In this document: piece after piece, positions 36,790 through 60,796 of the stretch
Layout of the letters: each line of letters starts with the position of its first letter
Numbering within the stretch: position 1 is the first letter of the stretch
Assembly (NCBI RefSeq): GCF_021917145.1
Contig: NC_061077.1
Coordinates: 7,499,298-7,563,297, forward strand
Length of the DNA: 64,000 nt
Direction of reading: 5' to 3'
DNA from: Hypomesus transpacificus
Taxonomy: Eukaryota; Chordata; Actinopteri; Osmeriformes; Osmeridae
Translations under genes and position numbers: made by a program
Notes under the pieces: model-generated
What the model saw: the letters and a program-made list of their open reading frames with translations, nothing else
Told to the model about the DNA's origin: nothing
The model's database searches: none

Positions 36790-39700
36790 TTACTGATCTC
36801 CTCTCCTCTGCTCTGGCTCCAGACTCTGAGGTTGTCTCTGGTGGCTCAGCTCTAGCTTGGCTGTGCAGTTTCTCAAGCCGTCTCTCAGCTCAGACAGCTG
36901 CAGAGAGTGGCTGCTGAGGGTCCCGTTGACCTGGGATAGGTGTCCATCCGACTGCCTCTCCAGCTCTGCCCTGATCCTCTCCAGGTCCTCAGCCAAGTGA
37001 CTTAGACCCTTGCATTGGCCTTCCACGCTGGCCACCCGGCCCCCCACCTCAGTAACTTCTTTCTGGACCCCCAGCGCCGTGCTCTTGCATCCTTGCACCT
37101 CCCCAGCCAGACGCCTCCTCAGCTCATGCAGTTCTGCCTTCAGCCGGGTCAGCCTCCGCTCCCCGGCCCCCAGCATGGAGGCCTGCCGGCCCACCAGCTG
37201 CACCACCCCTTTCACCTGCTGGGCCAGACGCTCCTCCCGCTCCTGCCAGGTACTGTTGGTGCGGCCCACCTCCCGCGCAACCAACCCCACCGAATCTTTC
37301 AGACTCCGGAGAGTGCGGTTAACAGAGCGGACATTAAACTTGAGAACCATGAGCTCTCCCTGAAGAGAGTTCCCCGCCTCGTCCTCCTGCTGGTGGTCCT
37401 TATGCTCCAGTCTGACCAGTAGCTTCTGCAGGGTGCTGTTGAGGCTGGTCAGGCGCTCAGCTTGGGCATCCAGGAGCCCCTTCATGTTGTCCTCCTCCTC
37501 CACCAGGCGAGAGTGTAATGAGGCTGCATCTCCCTGCAGGCCAGAGGGAGGGGAGGAGCTGCAGGAGGAGGTGCAAAGACTCTCAAGGCCTCTCAGCTGT
37601 CTCTGGACTCTGTCCACGTCCAGCTCCAGCCTCCGGCGGAGGGACTCAAGCTCTGTCTCCAGAGTGGGCACGGCGTGGCCCTCCAGCAGGGCCGGGGCCG
37701 TCGCGTTGCCCTGCTCCTCCACTGCAGTCAGCAGACGGCCCTCCAGAGCCTTCAGCTTCCCCTCCAGACGAGCCTCCAAACCCAATCCCACCTCAGTGGT
37801 GTTCAGCAGCCTTTCTCTAACTCTGGTCTCACCAGCAGCAGTGGAACCGCTGACCCCCTTCACCTTTCCAGTCAGGTTAAGGCAGGCCTCAACGTACCCT
37901 AGCCGCCCCTCCAGCATGCCCTCCACATGATCCTTGTGCCCACCCAGCTCTACCCTCAAGTGGCCCTGGGACTGGTTGAGCCCAGCCACGGACTGCTCCA
38001 GCAGGTGCACCCTCTCAGCTATGCCAACCATCCTGCCAGAGCAGCCCTCTGTGGTGTCCAGGCGCTGGATCTGAGCCTGGAGATGTCCTAGCTCCTTCTT
38101 CAGGCCTGTGGCACTCCCCTCTAGGGCCTGCTCCAGCTGCTCCTGTGCCTCCTCCTGTTCCCGCTGGCACTGTCGCCGCACCTCCCCAGCCTTCTCCTCA
38201 CAGCGGCCCTCAGCGACCTCCATCCTCTGCTCAAACCCACCCAGGATCTCTGCCCTGCTAGCACCCAGTCTGCCATCCAGCAACTCTTCCGTAAACTTCT
38301 GGGAATCCTTACCTGCAGAGCGGGCTGAGCTTTGGTCACCAGACAGCCTCCTCAGGGTTCCGTCATGGCCCACCACCATTCCTCTCAGCTCCTGCAGCTC
38401 AGCGCTCTTGACCTTCAGCTCTGTTCTGAGCTCCTCCACCCTGCCAGTCAGCTCCCCCAGACCTGTAAAAGCCAGGCCCCCATCCAGCCCCTCTGCTTCA
38501 GGGTCTCCACCAGGAATGTCCCCGAAGCCCACGACTGAGTGGCTAGAGGCCAGGGCAGGTGCAGGGACAGGGCCGGGGGCAGCAGACAATAGGGTGGACA
38601 GCATTCTGTTGGCGTCCTCGCGTAGAGAGGCACGGAGGCCGTCTTCCAACCCTGTTAGGGTCCCCTTCAGTGTCTCCAGGCCCTGGGAGAGGCGCCGCAC
38701 GTCCTCCTCCATACGGCCCAGACGTTCCTCAGTCTCACTGTCAGGATCCTGGCCTAGAGAGAGTAGAGAGAGTAGAAGCTGTTTACATACAGTACCAGTC
38801 AAACGTTTGGACACGTACTGCACACTTCCAAATCCAAACACTTTACAGTAAGTCTACTGGAATGAGTCAATGAGCATTATAATACCGTAATTCTTTTGAA
38901 TGAGCATGCATGTGATACTTTACCATGAACTACAATTAATTTAATGGTAAGTGTAATCAACCCGTGTGGGTATGAATGTACTATGACTTTGGAAACACAT
39001 GCACAGCCAATCTCACCGTCAACATCATGACTGCCACCAGGGGGGGGTGTTTCCTGGGGGCGGCGCTCACGCTCCTGTTCATGCTCCTGTTCACGGTCAT
39101 GGTCATGTTCACGGTCATGGTCATGTTCAGTCTCATGTTCAGATTCCTGTTCTGTCTCATGCTCAGGTTCATGCTCAGGGTGGTCTGGCTCAGGCTGCTG
39201 CTGAGGGTGGTGGTCTGGCTCAGGCTGCTGCTGAGGGTGGTGGTCTGGCTCTGGCTCTGAAGGAAACGGCTCAAAGGAGGTCTCTGTGTAGGAGGTCATG
39301 GGAGGCCCAAAGTGACGCATGGGGTAAGATTTGACATTGCTGGGAGGTCCTTTGGGTTGACTCCAGGGATTGGCCTTAAGACCAGGGTGGACAGGTGGAC
39401 CCTTGAACTGTGGTCCCTTAAAAGGTGGACCCTTAAATGGGGGGCCCTTAAAAGGTGGCATCATCTTCATGGGGTGGTGGTAGGCTGGAGGTCCCTCCAT
39501 GCAGTCATAGCCAGAGTATCCTGGGCAGCAACGCCACTCCAGCTCTGTCTGGGTCTTATATGCTACCTTGTAGTGTGGTTTGTACATCAGGCGATATCTA
39601 AAAGGGCATTTACAAACAAGCTCAGGAAAATCATACAGACTCAACATGGTTGTGGCAGGACAGGTCATTGTCCATTTATGACCATGCTACTATTGGAAAT

Positions 39701-40141
39701 CATTTATAAAGGAGGACTCACATGAGAGTTGGACACTTCTGACCCCAGGAGCACTTGTTATATTCAGCCTTCACGTAGGGGGCTGCCCCATCCTGCATGG
39801 TGAAAGACACGCTCTTCTCCACTACATATGTACAGTGGTTCCTAGGAGAGGAGAAGCAAGAAGCCATCAAATAACACATCATTTGGGTTTTGTGCGGTCG
39901 GTAAAAATCACCATAGATAAGGCGAAAAAAAAGACAAAAAAAGAGAGCATAACAAGAATATAGACAAAGACAGACATATTGTAGACAAAGATACTACTTA
40001 CTTGTGTCTGCCTGTTGGGTTCCCTTGGCCATGGTGTGGACTTGCCCCTGCTTTGTAGAGATTGTATTGGTTTGGACTGTAGAATTTGGCACCGGCCAGT
40101 GACACTATCACTGTCAAGATCAAAATTGGAACTGTGTACAT
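36790..40141 (-). CDS. emilin3: EMILIN-3-type extracellular matrix glycoprotein
   Basis: Four exons in transcript order: 40002-40141, 39722-39841, 39017-39597 and 36790-38753, giving 934 residues. Family knowledge: EMILINs are secreted, multimeric elastic-fibre glycoproteins. The start is chosen because MYTVPILILTVIVSLAGA is a signal peptide; the open frame continues upstream without it. The EMI domain (about 48-120) keeps its cysteine pattern, with C50, C77, C83, the pair C110-C111 in EWRCCPGYSG, and C119. Residues 121-280 are low complexity: three FKGPP units, two EPDHHPQQQP units and a charged His/Asp/Glu/Arg tract. The large last exon is a long coiled coil with many leucine heptads and potential N-glycosylation sites. 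It ends without a collagen stalk or C1q domain, which marks EMILIN-3 rather than EMILIN-1 or -2. Human EMILIN3 is shorter (about 766). Confidence 0.88.
38788..38814. mobile_element. Remnant of a Tc1-like transposon end
   Basis: TACAGTACCAGTCAAACGTT followed by TGGACAC closely matches the terminal sequence of a widespread fish Tc1 family. Only about 27 bases are recognisable, between EMILIN exons 3 and 4. There is no second end nearby. A short match, recalled rather than searched. Confidence 0.45.
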
Positions 40142-42265
40142 CTTCGTTTGTCTTTTATCTTCAGGGGAAAAGAGGATCAAGTCCCAAAGATTTTGTCTCT
40201 TTGTCTCTTTTTGAATAGCAGAAACAATGACAGATAAATGGAGCTCAGAGGCCCTGGTTCCTCTGGAGTGTCCAACTGATGGGAGATGGATGTCTGTTTG
40301 GAATGCCTGCCCCCACACACACCTGCATTCCACCACAAAAGAGCCTGTGGATAATTGTGTTTCCTCTCAATGACGAGGCTGTGACTTAAACACTAATGAT
40401 AAAAAACCCAGATCCACAATAGGAAAGTACAAAAATGTTGTTCGGAGAAGAAAATAGAGAAAGTAAATGCTGAGAGGGAAGGTGTAGCAGACTGCCTCCT
40501 TGTCTGTGTTGACCCTGGCTAAGGCTCTGGGTGTGGTGGACTCTCTGTCAGGGTGACAACAGTCTACTGTGAGCTGGGGCACCACTACCGGCCCCTAATA
40601 GGGCCTCCCTTGGCAGTATTTGCATATTCTCCTCCCACATTGCCTGCTGACGGTCACACAGGAGTGAGAATGGAAGGGTACCATATCCACCATCTGTGTT
40701 CATGTTCATTACTACCTTCTTACACCCATACACACTTCTACCGCCAACACTTCAACCTCAAGCTCTTTATCCAGTGTAGTTATTAGCCATTATATTCCCT
40801 ATGTTCCTCTTTATTTAAGTTAAGATTAATAAATAAAATACAAATTGCAAGACACATCTGTCGAAACCTGTCAAGCTCAGCAAGGTAATGATAAATGACA
40901 ATTCTTATTGAGCAGTCATCACTGTCTGCATTGAAACTGCTGTTTCTGCTGTGTTTTTCTGGTGATATCATATGCCTCAACACTGAGAAGAGTTGACAAA
41001 CTGCCTCAACGGCTTCACAGTGTTGGACTCCCTAACCCCCAACAAATATTGTAAACACATTTGCAATACAACAAGGTAATGCTGGAAACTAAGCAAGACA
41101 CTTCGTCTGCCTTCCTTTGCCCAGCACATAACAGTGAGCTACATCACATGTAGATCTCAGGTCACTTTCAATGGCCTTGAGAAGGATCTACAAACCCACA
41201 AGTCAAAACACAGAGCTGTATGTCAGTTTCCTAAGGTTGACCCACCACCAAACAGAAGTTGGTTTGAAAACATATTTGTTAAAGTTTGTCTCATTTTGCG
41301 ACACACACACACACTAAACCTAACGGCAAGTCACCAGGCCTGTGGAACAAATAAGTACAGATGCCCTGTGTTGAAAAACACACACACCGTTCTGAATGGC
41401 TCACCCACGCAAACAAACCCCCACCCACCACTCCATCACAACACATCTTTGTTCACTAGTATTGGCTGAAGTTAATGGGAGTTTCTAGGGAATGTGCTCT
41501 ATTCACAAATGTCTCAGTAATACAATTTGTCCAATTTTACTGGTTCTTTATTCACCTTGTATCTCACCTTGGTCTCAATTTTTCTTTTTCATCTTTTGAA
41601 TTGGTGTGATGTCTTCAGATATCCTTGAAGGACGAATGGAACAGATTGGATGTCTTCATCACTGGAGGCTTTTAAACCTTGAGTGATGACAACGTTTCTC
41701 TTATCCTTCCAGGGAAAAGTGTTTTGTGAGTTTCAGTTTGTCCTTGTATGATTGGTAAAACATTTTTATTGCAACATTTAGCTAACAAATGAAAAGTGAC
41801 AACAATAAACTCTTCCTGACAGTGCACATTGACAACCCTGTCAAGCATGTACAATGTATGATGTATGATTTATGATGAAGGTCTGAAGTCCAAGGATCTT
41901 ATCAAGAGTCCTGACCATCACTATTGACTGTTTTTTTTCTATTAAACACCATGTAGGTTCATGTCTGCAAACCACAAATATGTGTAATGCTTTTTTGTCA
42001 TGATTTGATTTCATGTTTTTCACATGTGTATTACAGAGCTAATGTGAGAGTCACACATGCTGCAGACTGCTTTCTCTGCAAATCAATCACAAACTGGAAT
42101 TAATCAGTCTTTCAAAAACTGAACTAACATTGTGTCCATTATTGTAGAGCACTCAAGGACCAAAGGGATTGGTCCTTGTTAAAAGGTCATTTCCTGTATC
42201 CTGTTTGTACCAAGGAACACCTCCTACCTGGGAACTCCCTGTCACTTGCCAGTGTACAACAACAG

Positions 42266-42315
42266 AACAGTGTGTATGTGTGTGCATGTGTGCATGTGTG
42301 CATGTGTGTATGTGT
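42266..42315. repeat. GTGTGCAT/GT microsatellite
   Basis: Three GTGTGCAT units joined to short GT runs. Confidence 0.85.
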
Positions 42316-43588
42316 TTAAATGCACTCTAATTCCCATAGCTATTTTACCACGTCATCCGTCAACAAGCTTTCATTGTGTAATGTAAAACATTTTAGATGT
42401 TTAACACAGGACCAATGTTAGGTCCTTCGACACAAGCACACCTTTATTCCAGCAGCCACACCAGGCCTTTCCACCAAAGACATCTAGCAAATGATCTCAC
42501 AATGTAGCAGCTGTTTCAGACTCCATTCCTTCAGCCATGGTAAGATTGACATCACTTGTTGGCTATTCACAAACCTATCATCACAGCCATTTTGAACAGG
42601 ATGGGGCCCAGTTAACCTGCCTGTCCACATGCGCAGAAAAGTGTTGAGAATTCAACAAATGAATATGTGTGTGGGTTTATGTGTGTGTAGTTGTCCAATC
42701 TGTGTTTACTATTGACACCAGAGGTCTACATTCTAAGTCTGCCTGATTGCAGACCACTTTAAGTGAGTTTTATAGCATCTTTGTTTATTTGACCGTCAGT
42801 GTGTTTTAACAGAAGTGATTTTTTACCCAGCATTTACATAATATGTATATATGTTGAGATGATATGAGTAAATAACAAAATAACCTTGTCTATGTATAGC
42901 AACCACTGACAAATCATTTTTCAGGGAGTTTGACAAACTAAAAGTGTCTGCAAATTGCAGGTTACAAAACTTTAAGCCCTGCATTATTTACAGTTGTTTA
43001 TTTGTTTGCTTGTTTAAGTGTAGCCTGCATTAGTATCTGTCAGTTGACAGCCATGTGGAAGAGCAAATAGGTTTAATTGATCCCACTTCCCCACCAAACC
43101 CCTTTGTCTGCAGCAGTCAGAAGAACACACTCTGACCAACAGTACCAAGCCCTGGACCAACAACCACCAAGCACACAGTTTTGAAAATACCAAGTTACTT
43201 TTTAAACATGTTTCTAAATGTGCTTGTGTCTAAATGTCATCTTGTTTTGTGTGATATCTCAAAGATAGTTTTTACGTCTTCAAGGCACATCTTGACATAT
43301 ATTGATCCATTTGGCAAACACTGGTGTGAGTGAACTCCATGTCTTGGCAACACTAGGAGGGAGAGTTCTCCTTCCCACTTGACAGCAGTGTGAGAGGTTA
43401 TCTGTTTGAGGAGGCTGGCCCAAAGGCTGTAGAAACAGAACACCTCTCACTAAATAGTATGTGAGCACCCCACTGCCATGAGAAGATCCATCAACAAACA
43501 TGTCAAGTCTGCCCTGCCTAAGGGATGGGATGATATCTAGAGAAATAGTTTCAAGACAATTGTACTGAAAATTCTAGGCATCAGTGGA

Positions 43589-43665
43589 TCAAATTAAATC
43601 AAACTTTATTTATATTGCGCATTTCATACCAGAAGGCAACACAATGCGCTTCACAGAGGGGAAAA
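43589..43665. repeat. Fragment of a dispersed teleost repeat
   Basis: Contains AACTTTATTTATATTGCGCA and later CACAATGCGCTTCACAG, a pattern (TTTATTTATATAGCGC and GTGCTTTACA) common as scattered copies in fish genomes. Only this stretch is recognisable; family and full borders are not clear. Confidence 0.5.
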
Positions 43666-44732
43666 AGTTCTGCTTGTTGTGAGGACCATCTGACTAAAAC
43701 TTTTGTTTTTTCACCCACTTCCTGAATGCTGAGACTGCCCCCTGGTGTTGTGGAAGAGAATGGGAGGCTGGAGATTACATCCTCAGTTACCTCAAGAAGA
43801 CAGAACACTCCACAATCAGCCAAGTGGAGATTGCTTGCATTGAGTGTGTTCGTGTATTTCTTTATTAGAATACCATGTTTCTGGTCAAATGATCTAGTTT
43901 GGAAAAAACATCAACAGTAAGTTGACCAATTTTACACCGGATAACAAAAAAAAGCCCCTCACCAGAAATACTGTACTATTAATATTTAAGGCTCTTTGAT
44001 GTTCTCTCTTGTGGAAACTGTTAATTCAAAAGGCTTCCTTTCATCTTTTTACCCTCTAGCCAAGGCAAATGTGCCCAGCTAACCTAAAAGATCATCCCCC
44101 ATGTGCCCACTCAAATATCAGTTCCAATGCTTCCGTTGTCATGGCAACGTGGCCAAAAGCTGTGCCCATGCACACTGGCCTGTAATTAACTTATCTGTTT
44201 GTTGTGTTTTGGTGGCTTTGGTTGGCACAGAATCCATTAAAGACTAGAGTTGCAATAGTTATACCATCCATCAACTGGGAGAGCTTAAAATGATCTAGGT
44301 TACACTTTCTTTAATGGCATAACCCGTTCATGGTGCTATTTTAATAGTCTAACGTCCTCAAAACCTTTATCCTGGACCTGTAGTAATTATGTGCTCAGTC
44401 CTTGGATCCGCTACAGAAAGGTCACCCCCTGGGTCTCGTGCTTAAGACTACACTAAAACTCCATCATGGCAGTGGTCCCCGGCTGGAATACTTAGTGAGC
44501 TCTTTTTCTTTAAAAAACATGGGAATTCCCTGACGTTGAGCTTCCCCCATACTGCTTGGCCTTTCGCGTGTAAACCGCGCGCTGGCTTTTCATCAGCCTG
44601 TTTTCAAAGTATCTGCACTGGTTGCTTTAATTATAGGGCCCCGGGCAGCACTTTGAGTGCGCTGTAACTGGTTCTTGAGAAAAAACTTTGCATCTGATTC
44701 TCACGACAAGATAAACCATAGTCACACATGCA

Positions 44733-44753
44733 GACACACACACACACACACAC
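44733..44753. repeat. CA microsatellite
   Basis: Pure ACACAC tract of about 20 bases upstream of samd10. Confidence 0.85.
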
Positions 44754-45065
44754 CGCACCAGCAGAATTAGTCAAGCAACGTCGGCGGGGCGTTTCGAACA
44801 GCCTTCACCACACGCGCAATAACTGATATTACTAGTTGGGCGCTCTCGACACAACGGCACAGACGTAGGCTACAGGAAGAATATCTGCGGAGTTTATAGA
44901 TGAGCAGATTATATAAAGTAGTGGTATAATAAAGTTTTGGACAAACGGCTGCATAGAGAAGCGGTGAGGTGAGAAACAACCTCTCTGCCTGCCTGACTGC
45001 GGTCATCGGAGACGATGAGCTACTTTTGCTGGAACAAGCACGGGGAAACAAGGAAAGCGTGAGCC

Positions 45066-50445
<5,380 letters not shown>

Positions 50446-50879
50446 CAGATCTATCAACTCCAGACTACAAGAATACCTGGATATACTCTGGAATTATTGG
50501 ACTTACTTCAACCGTAGCCTGCCGGAAATATGAAGCACAAGAAAAAGCAAGAACATTGTTTTCACATTACAACAGGCATTTTTCTTGGATTTGACAGTGT
50601 GGAGATCATACATGAAGGAACTATGTACTGCCAGCTCCAGTTCATTTTCAGTCTGGTCAGTTGTAATGGTTCCACAGTTTTTTTAACTCTAAAATATAAC
50701 TCTCTACGTCTCTCTCTCTCTTTCTTTATATGTAGTAAATCGCGTTTACAAACCTTTTTTCTGAAAAAATTAATAAATTGTTTTTATGAATTAACATATT
50801 GTGGCCCTGTTTGGATGGTAAAGCAAGAAACAGAATGGATTCGTTTTCTCATAGAATTGTAGTCTTGGCGAGAAACTAG

Positions 50880-50899
50880 CCTACATTTCCCACAATCCT
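50880..50899 (+). promoter_or_regulatory. uckl1: Candidate ZNF143/Staf-type promoter motif of uckl1
   Basis: CCTACATTTCCCACAATCCT resembles the ZNF143-associated consensus ACTACAATTCCCAGCATGC. It lies about 70-90 bases upstream of the uckl1 start codon, where this motif commonly acts. Motif similarity only. Confidence 0.4.
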
Positions 50900-50922
50900 G
50901 TAAAAATGATTACGGAGAATTC

Positions 50923-50952
50923 ATGGCGTTTGCCATCCAGTACCGACTTTGA
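50923..50952 (+). other. Short upstream open reading frame before uckl1
   Basis: An ATG in a good context (TTCATGG) opens a nine-codon frame ending with TGA 15 bases before the main start codon at 50968. Such a frame could reduce translation of the main product, provided the transcript starts upstream of 50923. A second ATG at 50906 is out of frame with the main start. Confidence 0.5.
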
Positions 50953-50967
50953 GGGCGCAGGATCCCC

Positions 50968-56804
<5,837 letters not shown>

Positions 56805-57155
56805 CACATTCTAAACCTAACATGGGAGAGTTTCAATTCAGGTCGACACAACCATGCTATTCCTAATTCCCCTCAGGTCGTACTCTGCACATACAAAGAA
56901 CTACATACAAAGTCAATATTCTGTATACTGTATATAAAGATATTTTGTATTGTAGCGATTTTATTAGACAGTAGTTCTCTATTCAGATTAGTTTTATCTG
57001 TGTCTGGGAACGACTGAACGGAATCAGTTGGATCTCCTCTGAATGTTCTGAGGATGAAGTTAATGTTACTTTATAGTATGTACTGAAACTGACTCAAGTG
57101 TGAATTTGAATACGAATTATGTCATCTCAGCTACAGTAGTGGTTGAAATTTTTAT

Positions 57156-57161
57156 AATAAA
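57156..57161 (+). terminator. uckl1: Polyadenylation signal of uckl1
   Basis: AATAAA 352 bases after the stop codon in AT-rich sequence. Confidence 0.7.
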
Positions 57162-58361
57162 TTTGAAATTAATCCAAATGAGAGGTGTCCAGTATCTTTC
57201 ATCATAGTGGATAGTGATACTGTATACACAAGTATCCAACAACTTAGTGAACAGTGTACAGAGATAATGCACTAAGCAGACGTTGAGATATTTGCTGTGG
57301 CTGGTGATGTGGGACTGAAAACATCAGCATTCAGACAGCTCAGTCTGGACTTGTCAACTGACAGTTCTGAGACATTGATAGGAAATAGGATTCGCTCACA
57401 CTCGCATCTAACAAATAAAACATACTACGGTTGTCTGGATATGTGGTGTGTCATGCACAGGTGAAACTATTGCCCCTGCAAGGTGCTGCTTGACCTGTAG
57501 GGGCCAGTATGGTTAATTCATATTTTCTGCCGACGTGTTTGGAGTACTTTATGTCTGTTGTTTCAAACCATATAATAGACAGTATTGTCATATGAATAAT
57601 TATTAGGTTCCATTCACGTCATTGTCAATGAAATGTTATTTATATTCATAAAGTAGATTAAATTGCTCAACATTTCAATGCCATTGAATGGTTTCACACC
57701 CTCCCATGATAACATGGTATTTTGCTGTTGCAATGCATATAATGCGTAGGCCTACACCAGGTAATATTTACTTAACCTAAGTTGGTGGGTTGTGGAAGTG
57801 GGGAGTTAGTGTGTTTTTTGTAAAAAAATAAATCATCACATATGCACTCAAACCCCGCAACCTCCAAGGCCTTTTCATACAAAATACATAAAACAAAAAC
57901 AACAAACATGCCGACATATAGGTCTACTGTTGGCCTGTGTGTACATTAAAACATACTTATTTTATGATGAATAGCCTACAACAAATTCTAGCCTTATCTT
58001 TTAGCATTCTAATCTTAGTAGCTGTTGATATTGATTTAATTGGTTTCTACATAACCATAGACATTGCAGATAGCTTAAATATATGTACTTTACAGCCACT
58101 GGTGATCAGACGGAAACGTAAGTCAGATCTGTTATCTCTCAGCCTTCGCAGACTCCGTGATCACGGATGTCATGCGATGCATTCTGTATTCTCGAAGACA
58201 GCGAAAGACTTGCCTGCCCATGTGACTACTGCCTCAAGGTTAACCTGTTACTATGGAGACAAGTCCACCAATGAAAATTCAGCAGACGGTTGCGATGTTG
58301 ACTGCAAGCTTTTTGTTTTAAGGGTGACCTATTTTTTCTACAGCTACTCAGACCCACTATT

Positions 58362-58391
58362 CACACACGCGCGCGCGCGCACACACACACA
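58362..58391. repeat. (CA)(CG)(CA) alternating tract
   Basis: Thirty bases of strict purine-pyrimidine alternation with a CGCGCGCGCG core, a sequence type able to adopt Z-DNA. Confidence 0.9.
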
Positions 58392-59524
58392 AATATGGAT
58401 ATTCGTATACACAAAGAGCATGCATACAAACAAGACGAAAATTTCCGCGACGGAATTTGAATAATTAGGTCAAACTTAAATGTGACAACTGAGCAAAAAA
58501 AAAGCTTCAATATTATGACATGTAGGCCTATGTGCATTATTTAGCCTGTGAAAATAATTGGTTAAGTCGTTCGTTACAATTTTGGTTATTTTGGGCAAAC
58601 TACAACAACGAACACTCATTCTAACATTTACGATCTGTGTTCATAAAGCTACAGTTAGCCTTTAAAGCAATACGATTTCATCTGTAACAGCATCCATTGT
58701 CTTGTACTTTGTAAAAACAGATTTCAGAGCTGCCTAATGTTACCTTAAGAATCGTATCTTTGGTGTAGAGGGAGCATCAGAAAGACTGCTGTGTGTTTGA
58801 TTTAAGGCTTTGATCATATTGTTGGATTGTTGGGAAGACATCTGTTTATGCTGTGTTGTGGCCTGAAAAAGTTAGTTGTTAGTGCAACTACTTTCAGTAG
58901 CAATTTGGTTTTAAGGCACATGTAGGATGGATTAAAAAGTGAAACTATGAAAGAGGTCTTTTTTTTAAGTGCCACTTTATTACAAAAGTATAAACTTGAC
59001 TGACATTTTCATGAATAGTAATCTTGATATAAAACATTACAATCTTTTGCACTTAGCACTTAATTACACGTTTCGAGTACAAGACCCTGTAGTCTGAATA
59101 GCAAACACACAACATTAGCTGCCACATTAAACTTAGATGGGCTTTCAAAGAACACACCATAGCTTAAATGGCTCCAAAATTAACAAACAAAACATCAAAA
59201 TTCACATTGTAGCTGTTTTGCCGTTTTTGTAACCAGACAAAGTCATTCCAAAAACACAATCAAACATAATAGTAAAAGATAGATTTCTTGACACCAATTA
59301 TATATTTATTATTCTTTCTCTTTTGTAACGTACATACACATTGCATCAACATACAGAATAATCACATTGTGTGCTGGGGATATTTGGTCAAATAAATTCC
59401 TCTTTAGTGTCCAAGTTCAGAAGATACTCTCCTCAACAACAACAACTATACCTTAGTATTGTCTTTTGCTCACATCATTGTCTTGTTGTTTATTTGTTCC
59501 ATATTTTTCCAAAAGACATCACTG

Positions 59525-59526
59525 AC

Positions 59527-59559
<33 letters not shown>

Positions 59560-59587
59560 TAGAGAGAGAACGAGAGAGTGAGAGACA
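59525..59587. repeat. GA microsatellite
   Basis: Interrupted GA repeat over about 63 bases in the probable adaptor 3' untranslated region. Confidence 0.95.
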
Positions 59588-60796
59588 GAAAAAAGAATGT
59601 TCATCATTATAGCAATAAGACAAAGGTTGCTACTGTAGTGGTTCTCAGGTTAACCAGCTTCCACGGCTGCAGCAGGGTGTGACCCAGTATGACCACACAG
59701 CAGGTTGATTGGTTCACTGTGTTGATACTGAGGATGGAGCAGGAAGAGAAGTGTGGCCAGCCTCAACCTGTCTGACCCAAGCAGTTCTGATAGTCTCGTG
59801 TTAACAAGCCACAGATGTGGGCGGAGAGGAACCTGACTCCACTCACAGCCACAGTGACCAAACATGTGCTGAATCTACTTAACATAGTTCTCTCAAAGAG
59901 ATACAAAGCAACGCTAAAATAACTAAACAGTCAACAACAGTAAAAAAAGAAACCATTCAATATAGTTATCACGTGACGGTGCTTGATTTTTTTGTTCGAT
60001 TTTCTTTCTTTTTTTAGCATGCAAGTTTTAGCAGGCAAAGTGCAGAAACAGGATAGACAAATTAAAACACTTCATTTACAGACGGCAGTGGAGACAGTTT
60101 TGTAGTCCATGTAATATGAAACATAATATGAAAAAGGGTAAAATATCTGGCCTCTTTTCACAAATATGAATATGGTCAAAATTATTTCTAAATATTTTTG
60201 GAGGAATGCGAAATGTGTGCAATTTTGTAATGATACTCTCATTTTACTCTTGGTCCCTGAGCTTTCAAGTATTCTGATTAATATTTATCTTCGTTAGATT
60301 ATCATTTCAATTCCTTCCAGATTCTCATCTTGACCAACTACAGGGAAGGTCTGCCACACCCAGACTAAGTGCTACCAAAGGAGTGAACACAATACTGTGC
60401 TACTTCCTAATTGGGGTCCAGGTTAGACAAGGACAATGTGTACCCACTACAATAGGGGAATAATTTAGGCTTTTCCCTTAAATTGTGCTATACACATCAT
60501 TAAAATAGAAGTGCTACGATGATCATACAGAAACAACTTCTGTAATAGTGTTGTGCTCTTTTTTGTTTTGTTTACTACCTTTGGATTCATTTGAAGGTAT
60601 AGATTGCACCCAGGGACTTCTGTAACCCAGGTCATCGAGCCAACTCGATTGCCCTAAGGCCTCTGTAGGCTCTGAAAGGCAGGATGTCATGACTCAAATG
60701 TAAACAGTATGCGTGAGTGAGCATGAGAGGCTTCTCCACCTGCTCTCCCTGTGCTGTTCTTTGTGCGGGGATGAGGTGTCATAGCACAGGTCAGCC

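Larger units (their letters stand above)
40142..45065. other. Intergenic, about 4.9 kb, between divergent emilin3 and samd10
   Basis: The two genes point away from each other, so both promoters lie in this interval. No other gene is supported. Repeats seen: GT/GCAT microsatellite at 42266-42315, a dispersed-repeat fragment at 43589-43665 and a CA tract at 44733-44753. The 400 bases before the samd10 start have more CpG than the rest (for example gtcggcggggcgtttcg near 44780) and probably hold its promoter and leader. Confidence 0.45.
57162..60796. other. uckl1 downstream region and long 3' untranslated region of the adaptor gene
   Basis: No separate gene is supported. A reverse-strand AATAAA (TTTATT on + at 58976-58981) could end the adaptor transcript, giving a 3' untranslated region of about 1.8 kb. 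The left half is spacer DNA with an alternating CG/CA tract at 58362-58391. The 175-codon open frame at 57937-58464 has no recognisable content and runs through that repeat, so it is judged to be chance. A GA microsatellite lies at 59525-59587. Confidence 0.45.

Noticed and set aside
38108-38851. 247-codon + strand frame opposite the EMILIN coiled-coil exon
   Set aside because: Antisense shadow; serine-rich translation produced by leucine and glutamate codons of the real gene.
43599-43823. 74-codon reverse-strand frame
   Set aside because: Its end overlaps a dispersed-repeat fragment and there is no domain.
57937-58464. 175-codon open frame with a hydrophobic start after uckl1
   Set aside because: No family signature; it runs through an alternating CG/CA microsatellite and lies in AT-rich spacer. 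No splice or promoter support is visible.
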